Positions 7,727 through 16,433 are shown, counted from the stretch's first letter. The stretch: DNA of 34,022 bases from Enterocloster bolteae (GCA_021772025.1 JAETNT010000045.1:1-34022); one strand, 5' to 3'. The notes: generated by a model not told the origin, from the sequence alone. Program-made: numbers and translations.

Positions 7727-8071
7727 TTGAATAAAAGAGAAATCGGAAGCCGCTATGAGTCCATGGCGGCTGATTATTTAATCAGCCAAGGATATGAAAT
7801 CCTGGCACGCAACTATCAGAATCATCGAAAAGGGGAAATCGATTTAGTCGCCAAAGAGGAACGCTTTTTGGTGTTTATCGAGGTAAAGTACCGGAGAAAC
7901 ACCAAAGGAGGAGATCCGGGGGAAGCCGTAAGCTCATTGAAACAGCAGAGGATCCGCAAAGCGGCTTTGGTTTACCTGTATGAGCACCGGCTGCCTATGG
8001 ACACGCCCTGCCGCTTTGATGTGGTAACCGTGCTGGGAAAGGAATTTCGGCTAATCCGGGATGCCTTTTAG
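7727..8071 (+). CDS. YraN-family (UPF0102) nuclease-fold protein
   Basis: The 114-residue UPF0102/YraN protein has a restriction-endonuclease-like fold; its biological role is not established. The conserved GEIDL (36-40) and FIEVKYR (50-56) give the D-ExK metal-binding pattern. The start is a TTG at 7727 preceded by GAGAGGTAGGGA; no better ATG is available without losing the conserved N-terminus (NKREIGSRYESMAADYL). It follows rnhB by six bases, a conserved pairing in Firmicutes and Proteobacteria. Confidence 0.9.
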   Translation: MNKREIGSRYESMAADYLISQGYEILARNYQNHRKGEIDLVAKEERFLVFIEVKYRRNTKGGDPGEAVSSLKQQRIRKAALVYLYEHRLPMDTPCRFDVVTVLGKEFRLIRDAF

Positions 8072-8132
8072 GCCGGAAATAGGCCTGGCTCTCAACAGTT
8101 TGCGAAAATTAATGGAAGGAGATTGCTTTGTT

Positions 8133-8990
8133 ATGGAAATAAATTGGAAAAAAACCGGGAGCCCGGAGGAATTGATTACCAGGATTCAGTCAGGGGTGCC
8201 CTATCTTTCCTTCTCAGCTTTGGAAGAAACCGGCATGGTAAAGCAGGGCTTTTCTACCCGCTACGGCGGCGTGAGCACCGGGTGCTATGCCTCTATGAAC
8301 CTGTCCTACTCTCGAAAGGATAAGCCGGAGCATGTTTTGGAAAATTACCGGCGCATGGCCAAAGCCCTTGGAGTGGATATGGAAAAGATGGTGGTTTCCT
8401 GGCAGACCCACACTGCCAATGTGCGCCTGGTGACGGAAAAGGATTTGGGAAAGGGAGTTTTGCGGGAACGGGATTACCGGGATGTGGACGGCTTGATTAC
8501 CAACATTCCGGGGATTACTCTGGTGACTTTTTACGCAGACTGTGTACCTCTCTATATTCTGGATCCGGTTCACAAAGCCATCGGCCTGTCTCATTCCGGC
8601 TGGCGGGGCACGGTAAAACGGATGGGAGAAAAAACTTTAAAGAAAATGAATGAGGAATTTGGAACCAACTCCCGGGACGTTATTACCTGTATTGGCCCCA
8701 GCATCTGCAAGGACTGTTTTGAAGTGGGAGAAGAAGTTGTGGAAGAATTTCGGCAGGCCTTTTCTGCCGTATACTGGCCGGAACTGTTTGAATCCGGCAG
8801 AAAGGCCGGAAAATACCAGTTGGATCTGTGGAGGGCCAACCAGATTGTATTTACAGAAGCCGGTGTGGATCCGAGCAGGATCCACACCACGAATATTTGC
8901 ACAAAATGCAATCAGGAGCATCTGTTTTCCCATCGGGCAATGGCGGAGAACAGAGGAAATCTGGCAGCTTTTTTGTGCCTCTGCGGTTAG
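8133..8990 (+). CDS. pgeF: Laccase-domain protein, PgeF/YfiH family
   Basis: The product is 285 residues. This family was first called multicopper polyphenol oxidase; E. coli YfiH is now thought to edit peptidoglycan precursors (removing L-Ser misincorporated on UDP-MurNAc), and other members show purine nucleoside phosphorylase or adenosine deaminase activity. The three metal ligands are visible: H93 (WQTHTANV), C137 (YADCVPLY) and H154 (LSHSGWRGT). The frame is open back to 8061 inside yraN, but AAGGAG at 8116-8121 favours the ATG at 8133. It ends one base before the convergent PRPP synthetase. Exact substrate unknown. Confidence 0.9.
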   Translation: MEINWKKTGSPEELITRIQSGVPYLSFSALEETGMVKQGFSTRYGGVSTGCYASMNLSYSRKDKPEHVLENYRRMAKALGVDMEKMVVSWQTHTANVRLVTEKDLGKGVLRERDYRDVDGLITNIPGITLVTFYADCVPLYILDPVHKAIGLSHSGWRGTVKRMGEKTLKKMNEEFGTNSRDVITCIGPSICKDCFEVGEEVVEEFRQAFSAVYWPELFESGRKAGKYQLDLWRANQIVFTEAGVDPSRIHTTNICTKCNQEHLFSHRAMAENRGNLAAFLCLCG

Positions 8991-8991
8991 A

Positions 8992-10185
8992 CTATATATT
9001 GTGTTGGCTAACCTGATGCTTTTGTAAAAGATTCTGAATCTTTTCTGTGGGGGATAAGGATGCGCTGATGGACACGTCATGGTTTAAAGAATTGACAATG
9101 GCAGCTATATACTTGCTCATATCTGCTTCAATATACCAGCTGCGGTTCAGTAGTTTTTCAGGGCGGTAGTTTAAGTTGGTGGTAATTACATAATCAATAT
9201 AGCCCTTTTCATAAAACTCGTCAAACTTGTCCAGGCCATCGGTAAAGAGGCCGAAAGTGCAGCACACCACAACTTTTTTAGCCTTGCGTTCCTTCAGCTC
9301 TCGGGCTGTATCCAGCATACTCTCGCCGGAGGAAATCATGTCATCAATAATCAACACCGTCTTGCCTTCTACGGAAGAACCTAAAAATTCATGAGCCACA
9401 ATGGGATTGCGCCCGTCAATCACCTTGGAATAATCACGGCGCTTATAAAACATTCCCATATCTACGCTTAAATTGTTGGCCAGGTAAACGGCCCGGTTCA
9501 TGGCGCCTTCATCAGGACTGATAATCATCAGATGCTCCTTGTCAATCTTCAAGGTCTTATCATAGGAAAACAGGGCTTTAATAAACTGGTAGGTGGGCAT
9601 GAAATTGTTGAATCCGTTTAAGGGAATGGCATTTTGAACTCGGGGATCGTGGGCATCAAAGGTAATAATATTGGATACTCCCATATGAACCAGCTCTTTT
9701 AAAGCCATGGCGCAGTCTAAGGACTCTCGTTTGGAGCGTTTGTGCTGGCGCCCCTCATAAAGGAAGGGCATAATCACGTTGAGCCGGTGGGCAGTGGCGC
9801 TGCATGCGCCCAGAACTCTTTTTAAATCCTGAAAATGATCATCAGGGGACATGTGGTTGGTATAATCGTTTATGGAGTAGGTTAAGCTGTAATTGGTTAC
9901 ATCTGCAATGACAAAGATGTCGGTGCCGCGGACAGACTCGTCCAGAACTGCCTTGGCCTCTCCGGAGCCAAAGCGGGGACAGGAACATTTTAACAGATAA
10001 GACTCTGCGTCATAACCCCGATAATTTAAATCTTTTTTGCGTCGGATCAGCTCTTTGATATCATTTTTCCGGAAGGTAATAATGTGTTCATTAACCTTTT
10101 CGGCCAGATCCCGGCAGCCTTCTAAGGCGGCCAGCTTTAAGGGGGCGACAGGCAGGGAATTCTGAAAAACAAAAGTATTTTTCAT
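8992..10185 (-). CDS. prs: Ribose-phosphate pyrophosphokinase, long clostridial form
   Basis: The product makes PRPP from ribose 5-phosphate and ATP for nucleotide, His and Trp synthesis. It is 397 residues, about 80 more than the usual 315. The extra part is mainly N-terminal, with an atypical region at 60-125. The PRPP-binding loop VLIIDDMISSGES (277-289) and the FDAHDPRVQNA segment (176-186, the DxH region) are recognisable, as is the EGRQHKRSKRES equivalent of the ATP site. The second ATG (10185) lies 7 bases after GGAGG and is preferred over the one at 10191, which is only one base away. Pyrophosphokinase activity of this divergent form is inferred. Confidence 0.88.
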   Translation of the reverse strand: MKNTFVFQNSLPVAPLKLAALEGCRDLAEKVNEHIITFRKNDIKELIRRKKDLNYRGYDAESYLLKCSCPRFGSGEAKAVLDESVRGTDIFVIADVTNYSLTYSINDYTNHMSPDDHFQDLKRVLGACSATAHRLNVIMPFLYEGRQHKRSKRESLDCAMALKELVHMGVSNIITFDAHDPRVQNAIPLNGFNNFMPTYQFIKALFSYDKTLKIDKEHLMIISPDEGAMNRAVYLANNLSVDMGMFYKRRDYSKVIDGRNPIVAHEFLGSSVEGKTVLIIDDMISSGESMLDTARELKERKAKKVVVCCTFGLFTDGLDKFDEFYEKGYIDYVITTNLNYRPEKLLNRSWYIEADMSKYIAAIVNSLNHDVSISASLSPTEKIQNLLQKHQVSQHNI

Positions 10186-10227
10186 TCTCATTCCTCCGTA
10201 AGAATTGTAGGGTTACTTGGTACTTTT

Positions 10228-10257
10228 ATGTTACCATTTTTTGGGGATCAGCGTCAA
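10228..10257 (-). promoter_or_regulatory. Promoter of the PRPP synthetase gene
   Basis: Read on the minus strand: TTGACG (10257-10252), an 18-base spacer and TAACAT (10233-10228), followed about 43 bases later by the start codon. It lies back to back with the promoter at 10288. Confidence 0.6.
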
Positions 10258-10287
10258 TAGAAGAAGAAATTTTTTCTGGGATTGACC

Positions 10288-10316
10288 TTGTCAAAGGTGG
10301 CCTGCTCCTGTATACT
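10288..10316 (+). promoter_or_regulatory. Promoter of the DUF512-der-plsY-gpsA group
   Basis: TTGTCA (10288-10293), a 17-base spacer and TATACT (10311-10316) give a good sigma-A promoter. The start codon at 10338 follows after a leader of about 15 bases carrying GAAAGG. Confidence 0.75.
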
Positions 10317-10337
10317 AAAAAAGAAAAGAAAGGTAAT

Positions 10338-11738
10338 ATGCATATGGCAAACGTATATGAAGGCCACCGGATTGCCAGCGTCGATCCGGGATCGATTGCA
10401 AAAGAGCTGGAATTAGAAGCCGGTGATCGACTGCTGACCATTAACGGCCAGGAACTGGAAGACATATTTGACTATCAATACTATGTAAACAGCCCGGCTA
10501 TGACCATGCTCATCCGTAAGGCGGACGGGGAAGAGTGGGAGCTGGATATTGAAAATGATTACGAAGATTTGGGTATTAATTTCGAAAACAGTCTGATGAG
10601 CGACTATAGATCCTGCAGCAACAAGTGTATTTTTTGTTTTATTGACCAGATGCCTCCCGGTATGCGGGATACCCTTTATTTTAAAGATGACGATTCCAGA
10701 CTCAGCTTTCTTCAGGGAAATTACGTGACCCTTACCAATATGAAGGAAAAGGACATTGATCGGATTATTCGGTTTAAATTGTCGCCTATTAATATCTCTG
10801 TCCACACCACCAACCCAAAACTTCGATGTGAAATGCTTCACAACCGGTTTGCCGGAGAGTCTTTAAAACTAATGGACAGGCTCTATGAGGCCGGGATTTC
10901 CATGAACGGACAGATTGTTTTGTGCCGGGACATTAACGATAAAGAGGAATTAAACCGGACCATAGAAGATCTGAGCAGATACCTTCCCTATATGGAAAGC
11001 GTATCAGTGGTTCCGGTAGGGCTTTCTAAATTTCGGAAGGGACTTTATCCATTAAAGCCTTTTACACAAAAAGAGGCCGAAGAAACCATTGACTTAATTG
11101 AGTCCTGGCAGCGGCGGCTTTATAAAGAATACAGTACTCACTTTGTTCATGCCAGTGATGAGTTTTATATTTTGGCAAAGCGTCCCCTTCCGGAAGAAGA
11201 CCGTTATGACGGATATCCTCAATTGGAAAACGGGGTAGGTATGCTGCGGCTTTTGGCTTCGGAAGTAGCATCAGCTTTGAAGCAGAAAAGAGAAAAAGAA
11301 AATCCGGAGGAGATTAAGGGGGATATCTCCCTTGCTACGGGATGTCTGGCCTATCCTTATATGAAAAAGTATTTAAGCTGGATAGAGAAAGCGTTTCCAG
11401 GCCTTAGGATCCGTCTTTACGCCATCCGGAACTACTTTTTCGGGGAAGAGATTACGGTGGCCGGACTGATTACCGGACAGGATCTTATCTCCCAATTAAA
11501 GGGAAAAGAGCTGGGGGAACATCTGCTCCTTCCGATCTGTATGTTCCGGAGCGGCGAGGAGGTATTTTTAGATGACGTGACCAGGACGGATGTACAAGAT
11601 GCTTTACAAGTTCCGGTCCATATAGTAAAATCAAGCGGATATGACCTGGTGGAGGCAGTTCTTCACCCGGAAGCAAAAGATGAGCTGCCTGTTTATGGAG
11701 GATATGAACCGGAACGAGTTGTATTTGAGGGAGAATAG
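10338..11738 (+). CDS. DUF512 protein: PDZ plus radical-SAM-like domain
   Basis: The product is 466 residues. An N-terminal PDZ-like segment (8-75, IASVDPGSIAKELELEAGD) is followed by YRSCSNKCIFCFIDQ with C93, C97 and C100 in the CX3CX2C pattern of a radical-SAM [4Fe-4S] cluster, and by a C-terminal DUF512 domain (about 270-466). Proteins of this architecture are widespread in Clostridia and Cyanobacteria; no reaction is established. The gene shares an operon with der, 44 bases on. Two ATGs (10338 and 10344) are possible; the first is 4 bases from AAGG. Iron-sulfur binding is inferred from the cysteine motif. Confidence 0.87.
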   Translation: MHMANVYEGHRIASVDPGSIAKELELEAGDRLLTINGQELEDIFDYQYYVNSPAMTMLIRKADGEEWELDIENDYEDLGINFENSLMSDYRSCSNKCIFCFIDQMPPGMRDTLYFKDDDSRLSFLQGNYVTLTNMKEKDIDRIIRFKLSPINISVHTTNPKLRCEMLHNRFAGESLKLMDRLYEAGISMNGQIVLCRDINDKEELNRTIEDLSRYLPYMESVSVVPVGLSKFRKGLYPLKPFTQKEAEETIDLIESWQRRLYKEYSTHFVHASDEFYILAKRPLPEEDRYDGYPQLENGVGMLRLLASEVASALKQKREKENPEEIKGDISLATGCLAYPYMKKYLSWIEKAFPGLRIRLYAIRNYFFGEEITVAGLITGQDLISQLKGKELGEHLLLPICMFRSGEEVFLDDVTRTDVQDALQVPVHIVKSSGYDLVEAVLHPEAKDELPVYGGYEPERVVFEGE

Positions 11739-11782
11739 TTTTCCCTTTTATGGGCCGGGCAGTTTGATAAAAAGGAGGCAAT

Positions 11783-13111
11783 ATGAGCAAACCGGTAGTG
11801 GCAATCGTGGGCCGTCCCAATGTGGGTAAGTCTACACTGTTTAATGTTCTGGCAGGAGAAGCGATCTCCATTGTCAAGGATACGCCAGGAGTAACCAGAG
11901 ACCGCATTTATGCGGACTGTACCTGGCTGGATATGAATTTTACTTTAATTGATACCGGCGGTATTGAACCGGACAGCAGGGATGTGATCCTGTCCCAGAT
12001 GCGGGAGCAGGCAGAGATCGCCATTGATACGGCAGATGTGATTATTTTTATTGTAGACGTTCGTCAGGGACTTCAGGATGCGGACTCCAAGGTGGCGGAT
12101 CTGCTGAGAAAATCCCGTAAGCCGGTGATACTGGCGGTTAATAAAGTTGACAGTATTCAAAAATTTGGAAATGATGTCTATGAGTTTTACAATTTGGGAA
12201 TCGGGGATCCTATCCCGGTATCCGCCGCCTCCAGGCTGGGAATCGGAGATTTGCTGGATGAGGTTGCCAGGCATTTTACCGCAGAGCAGCTGGAAGAGGA
12301 TCAGGACGACCGGCCGCGTATCGCTGTAGTAGGAAAACCTAATGTAGGGAAGTCCTCCCTGATTAATAAGCTTCTTGGAGAAAACCGGGTCATTGTATCC
12401 GATATAGCCGGCACTACCAGAGATGCCATTGACACGGAAATCTCCCATAATGGCACAGATTATGTCTTTATCGATACAGCCGGGCTCCGCCGGAAAAGCA
12501 AGATCAAAGAGGATTTGGAACGCTACAGTATTATCCGCACCGTAACCGCTGTAGAGCGGGCAGATGTAGTGGTAGTGATCATCGATGCGGTAGAAGGCGT
12601 TACCGAGCAGGACGCTAAGATTGCCGGCATTGCCCATGATCGGGGAAAAGGCGTTATTATAGCGGTAAATAAATGGGATGCCATTGAGAAAAATGACAAA
12701 ACCATTTACGAATATACGAATAAAATAAAAGAAGTCCTGGCTTATATGCCCTATGCGGAATATCTCTTTATCTCCGCCCGGACAGGGCAGCGGCTTAATA
12801 AACTGTTTGATCTAATTGATATGGTTCGCGAAAACCAGAATTTAAGAATTGCAACCGGCGTTCTCAACGAGATTATGATGGAAGCAGTGGCTATGCAGCA
12901 GCCTCCATCAGATAAAGGCAGGCGATTAAAACTTTACTATATAACCCAGGTATCGGTAAAGCCCCCTACCTTCGTAATTTTTGTAAATGACAGGGAGCTG
13001 ATGCATTTCTCCTATACCAGGTATTTAGAAAATAAAATTCGGGAAGCATTTGGATTTCGCGGAACCGCCCTCCGTTTTTTAATCAGGGAGAGAAAAGCAA
13101 AGGAGCAGTGA
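11783..13111 (+). CDS. der: Ribosome-associated GTPase Der (EngA)
   Basis: The 442-residue protein has two tandem GTPase domains and is essential for 50S assembly. Domain 1 has GRPNVGKST (10-18), DTGG (57-60) and NKVD (120-123). Domain 2 has GKPNVGKSS (184-192), DTAG (231-234) and NKWD (296-299). A KH-like C-terminal domain (about 350-442) ends in FRGTALRFLIRERK. AAAGGAGG is well placed before the ATG. plsY begins 2 bases beyond the stop. Confidence 0.98.
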   Translation: MSKPVVAIVGRPNVGKSTLFNVLAGEAISIVKDTPGVTRDRIYADCTWLDMNFTLIDTGGIEPDSRDVILSQMREQAEIAIDTADVIIFIVDVRQGLQDADSKVADLLRKSRKPVILAVNKVDSIQKFGNDVYEFYNLGIGDPIPVSAASRLGIGDLLDEVARHFTAEQLEEDQDDRPRIAVVGKPNVGKSSLINKLLGENRVIVSDIAGTTRDAIDTEISHNGTDYVFIDTAGLRRKSKIKEDLERYSIIRTVTAVERADVVVVIIDAVEGVTEQDAKIAGIAHDRGKGVIIAVNKWDAIEKNDKTIYEYTNKIKEVLAYMPYAEYLFISARTGQRLNKLFDLIDMVRENQNLRIATGVLNEIMMEAVAMQQPPSDKGRRLKLYYITQVSVKPPTFVIFVNDRELMHFSYTRYLENKIREAFGFRGTALRFLIRERKAKEQ

Positions 13112-13113
13112 AT

Positions 13114-13785
13114 ATGGAGAGGGGAATTTGTCTGGTAATCGGTTATCTGTTCGGGTTGATTCAGACAGGATACTTTTACGGCAAAACTCAGGGAGTGGAC
13201 ATCCGTCAACACGGAAGCGGCAATTCCGGCGCTACCAATACCCTTCGGGTGCTTGGGAAAAAGGCTGGGCTTATCGTATTTTTCGGAGATTTCTTAAAGG
13301 CTCTGATTCCCTGTGTGCTGGTGAGGCTTTTTTTGGGAGACGGAGCTCTCTACAGCAGGGTACTATTGTTTTATACCGGCTTTGGCGTTACTCTTGGCCA
13401 CAATTATCCGTTTTACTTAGGTTTTAAGGGAGGGAAGGGCATTGCTGTTATGGCCGGAATTCTAGTGGCCAGTGACTTGCGGATCACTTTGGTATGCGCT
13501 GCTGTCTTTATAGGCTGTGTTGCCATTACCCGGTTCGTATCTCTGGGATCCCTTTTGGTGGCAACGATTTTCTGGGTCATGACAGCCTGGTTTACTCTGA
13601 CAGGAAGTTATGGAACCGCTCTTTGGCATGATGTTTCCGGCATGACCTCTATGAATACCTCTACCTTAAAGATAGAATGCATTTTTGTAGCCTTTGTCAT
13701 TACCGCTATGGCTTTCTGGCGTCACCGGGCCAATATCGGCCGCCTCCTTCGCGGTACAGAAAACAAGCTGGGGGCAAAAAAATAG
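13114..13785 (+). CDS. plsY: Acyl-phosphate:glycerol-3-phosphate acyltransferase PlsY
   Basis: The 223-residue membrane enzyme transfers an acyl group from acyl-phosphate to glycerol 3-phosphate, forming lysophosphatidate, the first step of phospholipid synthesis. Loop motifs GSGNSGATNTLR (about 35-46) and GHNYPFYLGFKGGKGIA (about 92-108) are present between hydrophobic segments. AAGGAG is spaced for the ATG at 13114; the GTG at 13108, overlapping the der stop, is too close. gpsA, which supplies its glycerol 3-phosphate, is the next gene. Confidence 0.96.
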   Translation: MERGICLVIGYLFGLIQTGYFYGKTQGVDIRQHGSGNSGATNTLRVLGKKAGLIVFFGDFLKALIPCVLVRLFLGDGALYSRVLLFYTGFGVTLGHNYPFYLGFKGGKGIAVMAGILVASDLRITLVCAAVFIGCVAITRFVSLGSLLVATIFWVMTAWFTLTGSYGTALWHDVSGMTSMNTSTLKIECIFVAFVITAMAFWRHRANIGRLLRGTENKLGAKK

Positions 13786-13796
13786 GAGATTTTTAT

Positions 13797-14807
13797 ATGG
13801 CAAACATCGGAATAATCGGTTCGGGAACCTGGGGAACTGCTCTGGCCCTGCTTTTGACACAAAACGGCAGTCAGGTAGTTTTATGGTCTGCCTTTGAGGA
13901 TGAGGCAAAGGTGCTCCGCACTGCCGGAAAACATCCCAATCTGCCGGATGCAGTGATTCCGGAACAGATGGAAATTACTACAGACTTAGGAAAAGTTATG
14001 GAGGACAAAGACATTCTGGTTTTGGCCGTCCCTTCTATCTTTGTCCGCCAGACTGCGGCAAAGATGGCTTCCCGCTGCAGAAAAGGCCAGATTATTGTTA
14101 ACGTAGCAAAAGGAATTGAAGAAAAGAGCCTGAAGGTACTCTCGGCGGTTATTGAAGAGGAACTCCCTATGGCAGACGTGGCAGTTCTTTCAGGCCCCAG
14201 CCACGCAGAGGAAGTGAGTCGGTTTCTTCCCACTACCTGTGTGGCGGGAGCTCATTCAAAAGCCACGGCGGAGGCTGTCCAGAAGGCATTTATGAGCCAG
14301 GCTTTCCGAGTATATACAAGTCCGGACATGACAGGGATTGAATTGGGGGCGGCGCTTAAAAATGTAATTGCCCTGGCTGCCGGTATTGCAGACGGTCTTG
14401 GCTACGGGGACAATACCAAAGCCGCCTTGATTACCAGAGGAATCGCAGAGATCAGCCGCCTGGGCACAGCTATGGGAGGAAAACCTCAGACCTTTGCAGG
14501 CCTTTCCGGAACCGGCGATTTAATTGTTACCTGCGCCAGCGTCCATAGCCGCAACCGTAAAGCCGGTATCCTTATAGGGAAGGGATATTCTATGGAAGAG
14601 GCTATGAAAGAGGTAAAGATGGTAGTGGAGGGAGTATACTCGGCCAAGGCGGCCTTAGCTTTATCTCAAAAGTATCAGGTCCCTATGCCTATTGTAGAGC
14701 AGGTAAATCAGATCCTGTTTGCAGGCAAGCCTGCCGGGGAAGCAGTTCAGGAGCTGATGTTAAGGCATCGCCAGATAGAAAGTCAGGAGCTGATTTGGGA
14801 AAAGTAA
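13797..14807 (+). CDS. gpsA: Glycerol-3-phosphate dehydrogenase [NAD(P)+]
   Basis: The 336-residue enzyme reduces dihydroxyacetone phosphate to sn-glycerol 3-phosphate for lipid synthesis. The Rossmann motif GSGTWG is at 8-13; K105 (NVAKGIE) and catalytic K188 (GAALKNV) are intact, with GDNTKAALITRG following. The frame is open upstream through plsY, but the ATG at 13797 behind TAGGAG gives the family N-terminus MANIGIIG. It is the last gene of this group. No clear intrinsic terminator was found in the 95 bases after it. Confidence 0.97.
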   Translation: MANIGIIGSGTWGTALALLLTQNGSQVVLWSAFEDEAKVLRTAGKHPNLPDAVIPEQMEITTDLGKVMEDKDILVLAVPSIFVRQTAAKMASRCRKGQIIVNVAKGIEEKSLKVLSAVIEEELPMADVAVLSGPSHAEEVSRFLPTTCVAGAHSKATAEAVQKAFMSQAFRVYTSPDMTGIELGAALKNVIALAAGIADGLGYGDNTKAALITRGIAEISRLGTAMGGKPQTFAGLSGTGDLIVTCASVHSRNRKAGILIGKGYSMEEAMKEVKMVVEGVYSAKAALALSQKYQVPMPIVEQVNQILFAGKPAGEAVQELMLRHRQIESQELIWEK

Positions 14808-14905
14808 TCAACGGCACTGATAACCCGTCGGAATGGCATATATAAATTTTGCTTATAATAGAGTACATTTTTACAGAGAAATTAAAAAATAAGAGTGAGA
14901 AACGG

Positions 14906-14934
14906 TTGACAACCTCATAATTACTCACTATAAT
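14906..14934 (+). promoter_or_regulatory. Consensus promoter of the liv operon
   Basis: TTGACA (14906-14911), a 17-base spacer and TATAAT (14929-14934) match the sigma-A consensus perfectly. Transcription should start near 14941, leaving a leader of about 155 bases before livK. Confidence 0.88.
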
Positions 14935-14938
14935 TTAT

Positions 14939-15095
14939 AAAAGCTTTCAAGCAGCGGCTTTTAGGCAAAAACTGGCAGATATTCCAGCGTGCCAAGGCCG
15001 TTTTCGCGTGCCAGGGATGTACGTGCAGAGCGAACAATGTCCGTTAATGTATAAACATTCCATTAAATGCGAAGAAAAAAGAGGAGGACATAATT
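14939..15095 (+). promoter_or_regulatory. Structured leader of the liv operon
   Basis: Between the predicted start and livK there is no gene, but pairing segments are frequent. AAAAGC (14939-14944) pairs with GCTTTT (14957-14962). A two-part stem is formed by GGCA/TGCC (14964-14967 with 14990-14993) enclosing CTGG/CCAG (14972-14975 with 14984-14987). GCGTGCCA is repeated at 14987 and 15006, and AATGTATAAACATT forms a small hairpin near 15046-15059. No U-tract terminator and no known riboswitch consensus was recognised. Confidence 0.45.
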
Positions 15096-16337
15096 ATGAA
15101 AAAAAGATTTTTAAGCCTGGCTCTGGCAGCTGCAATGGCAGCTTCCTTAACCGCATGCGGCGGCGCAGGCAGTGACACGCAGGCAACGACTCAGTCCGAG
15201 GCAGCTGATGCTGCCGGAACAGAAGCCCCGGCAGCGTCAGAAGCAACCGAAGCTCCGGCAGCGTCAGACGGCGCAACCTGGAAGATCGGTGCAATCGGCC
15301 CCTTAACCGGCGGAGCTGCTATTTACGGAAATGCAGTAGTAAACGGCGCTCAGATTGCAGTGGATGAGATCAACGCGGCAGGCGGCATTAATGGTTTTCA
15401 GATTGAGTACATGAGCGCCGACGACGAGCACGATGCTGAAAAGGCGGTAAATGCTTACAACAGTTTAAAGGACAAGGGAATGCAGCTGTTAGTTGGAACC
15501 ACTACTTCCAACCCTTGTATTGCAGTTGCAGATAAAACTGCTGCAGATAATATGTTCCAGATAACTCCCTCCGGTTCTGCTGTAGAGTGTGCGGCAAATC
15601 CCAATGTATTCCGTGTTTGCTTTTCTGATCCGGATCAGGGTGTTGCTTCTGCAAAATATATCGGCGAGCATAAGCTGGCTACCAAAATTGCAGTAATTTA
15701 TGACAGTTCTGATGTTTACTCCAGCGGTATTTATGCAAAGTTTGCAGCAGAGGCTGACAGCCAGGGCTTAGAGATTGTTGCTGAGGAAGCATTCACCGCA
15801 GACACGAACAAGGATTTTACCACCCAGCTGCAGAAAGCAAAAGACGCTGGCGCCGAGTTAGTATTCCTTCCTTTCTACTATACCGAGGCTGCTTTGGTTC
15901 TGACCCAGGCGAATACTATGGGCTGGGATCCCTTATTCTTCGGATGCGACGGTATGGATGGTATTTTAGGTGTTGAAAACTTTGACACCAGCTTGGCAGA
16001 AGGCCTGATGCTGTTAACTCCTTTTGCGGCAGACGCAGAAGATGATTTAACCGTAAATTTTGTAACGACCTACAAAGAGAAGTACAGTGACATTCCGAAT
16101 CAGTTTGCGGCAGACTCCTATGATGCTGTATACGCACTGAAGGCAGCCTTAGAGGATGCAAATGCAAATCCGGAAATGAGTGTGTCTGATATTTGTGAGG
16201 CTGTGAAGGCTTCTATGGTTAAAATTTCCGTAGACGGCCTTACCGGCGCAGGCATGACCTGGAATGCAGAGGGCGAGCCCTCCAAGGCCCCCAAGGCAGT
16301 AAAGATCGAGAACGGTGCTTACGTTTCTATGGAGTAA
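15096..16337 (+). CDS. livK: Branched-chain amino acid ABC transporter, binding lipoprotein
   Basis: The 413-residue extracytoplasmic solute-binding lipoprotein of the Leu/Ile/Val (periplasmic binding protein type I) family. The signal peptide ends in the lipobox LTAC with lipidated C21. An Ala/Glu/Thr/Ser linker (about 25-60, with APAAS repeated) tethers the binding domain, which begins WKIGAIGPLTGGAAIYG and holds the IAVDEINAAGG segment. AGAGGAGG precedes the ATG. The substrate is inferred from family and from the complete livHMGF set behind it; related transporters can also carry amides or other amino acids. Confidence 0.93.
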   Translation: MKKRFLSLALAAAMAASLTACGGAGSDTQATTQSEAADAAGTEAPAASEATEAPAASDGATWKIGAIGPLTGGAAIYGNAVVNGAQIAVDEINAAGGINGFQIEYMSADDEHDAEKAVNAYNSLKDKGMQLLVGTTTSNPCIAVADKTAADNMFQITPSGSAVECAANPNVFRVCFSDPDQGVASAKYIGEHKLATKIAVIYDSSDVYSSGIYAKFAAEADSQGLEIVAEEAFTADTNKDFTTQLQKAKDAGAELVFLPFYYTEAALVLTQANTMGWDPLFFGCDGMDGILGVENFDTSLAEGLMLLTPFAADAEDDLTVNFVTTYKEKYSDIPNQFAADSYDAVYALKAALEDANANPEMSVSDICEAVKASMVKISVDGLTGAGMTWNAEGEPSKAPKAVKIENGAYVSME

Positions 16338-16376
16338 TAAATTCGTAAGCTTTCTAAGCATAACATAAAAACCCAT

Positions 16377-16405
16377 AAGAGGGTTGTCAAGAGACAACCC
16401 TCTTT
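16377..16405 (+). terminator. Perfect hairpin between livK and livH
   Basis: AAGAGGGTTGTC (16377-16388) and GACAACCCTCTT (16393-16404) form a 12-base-pair perfect stem with an AAGA loop. Only TT-C follows, so it is unlikely to terminate strongly; it more likely protects the livK 3' end or terminates partially, giving more binding protein than permease. Confidence 0.7.
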
Positions 16406-16433
16406 CAGTATGAAAACAAGAGGTGTAACGCAA

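Noticed and set aside
11945..12637. 230-codon minus-strand frame
   Set aside because: Lies entirely opposite the der gene and reflects its codon use.
13128..13427. 99-codon plus-strand frame inside plsY
   Set aside because: Out-of-frame shadow of plsY; no start site.
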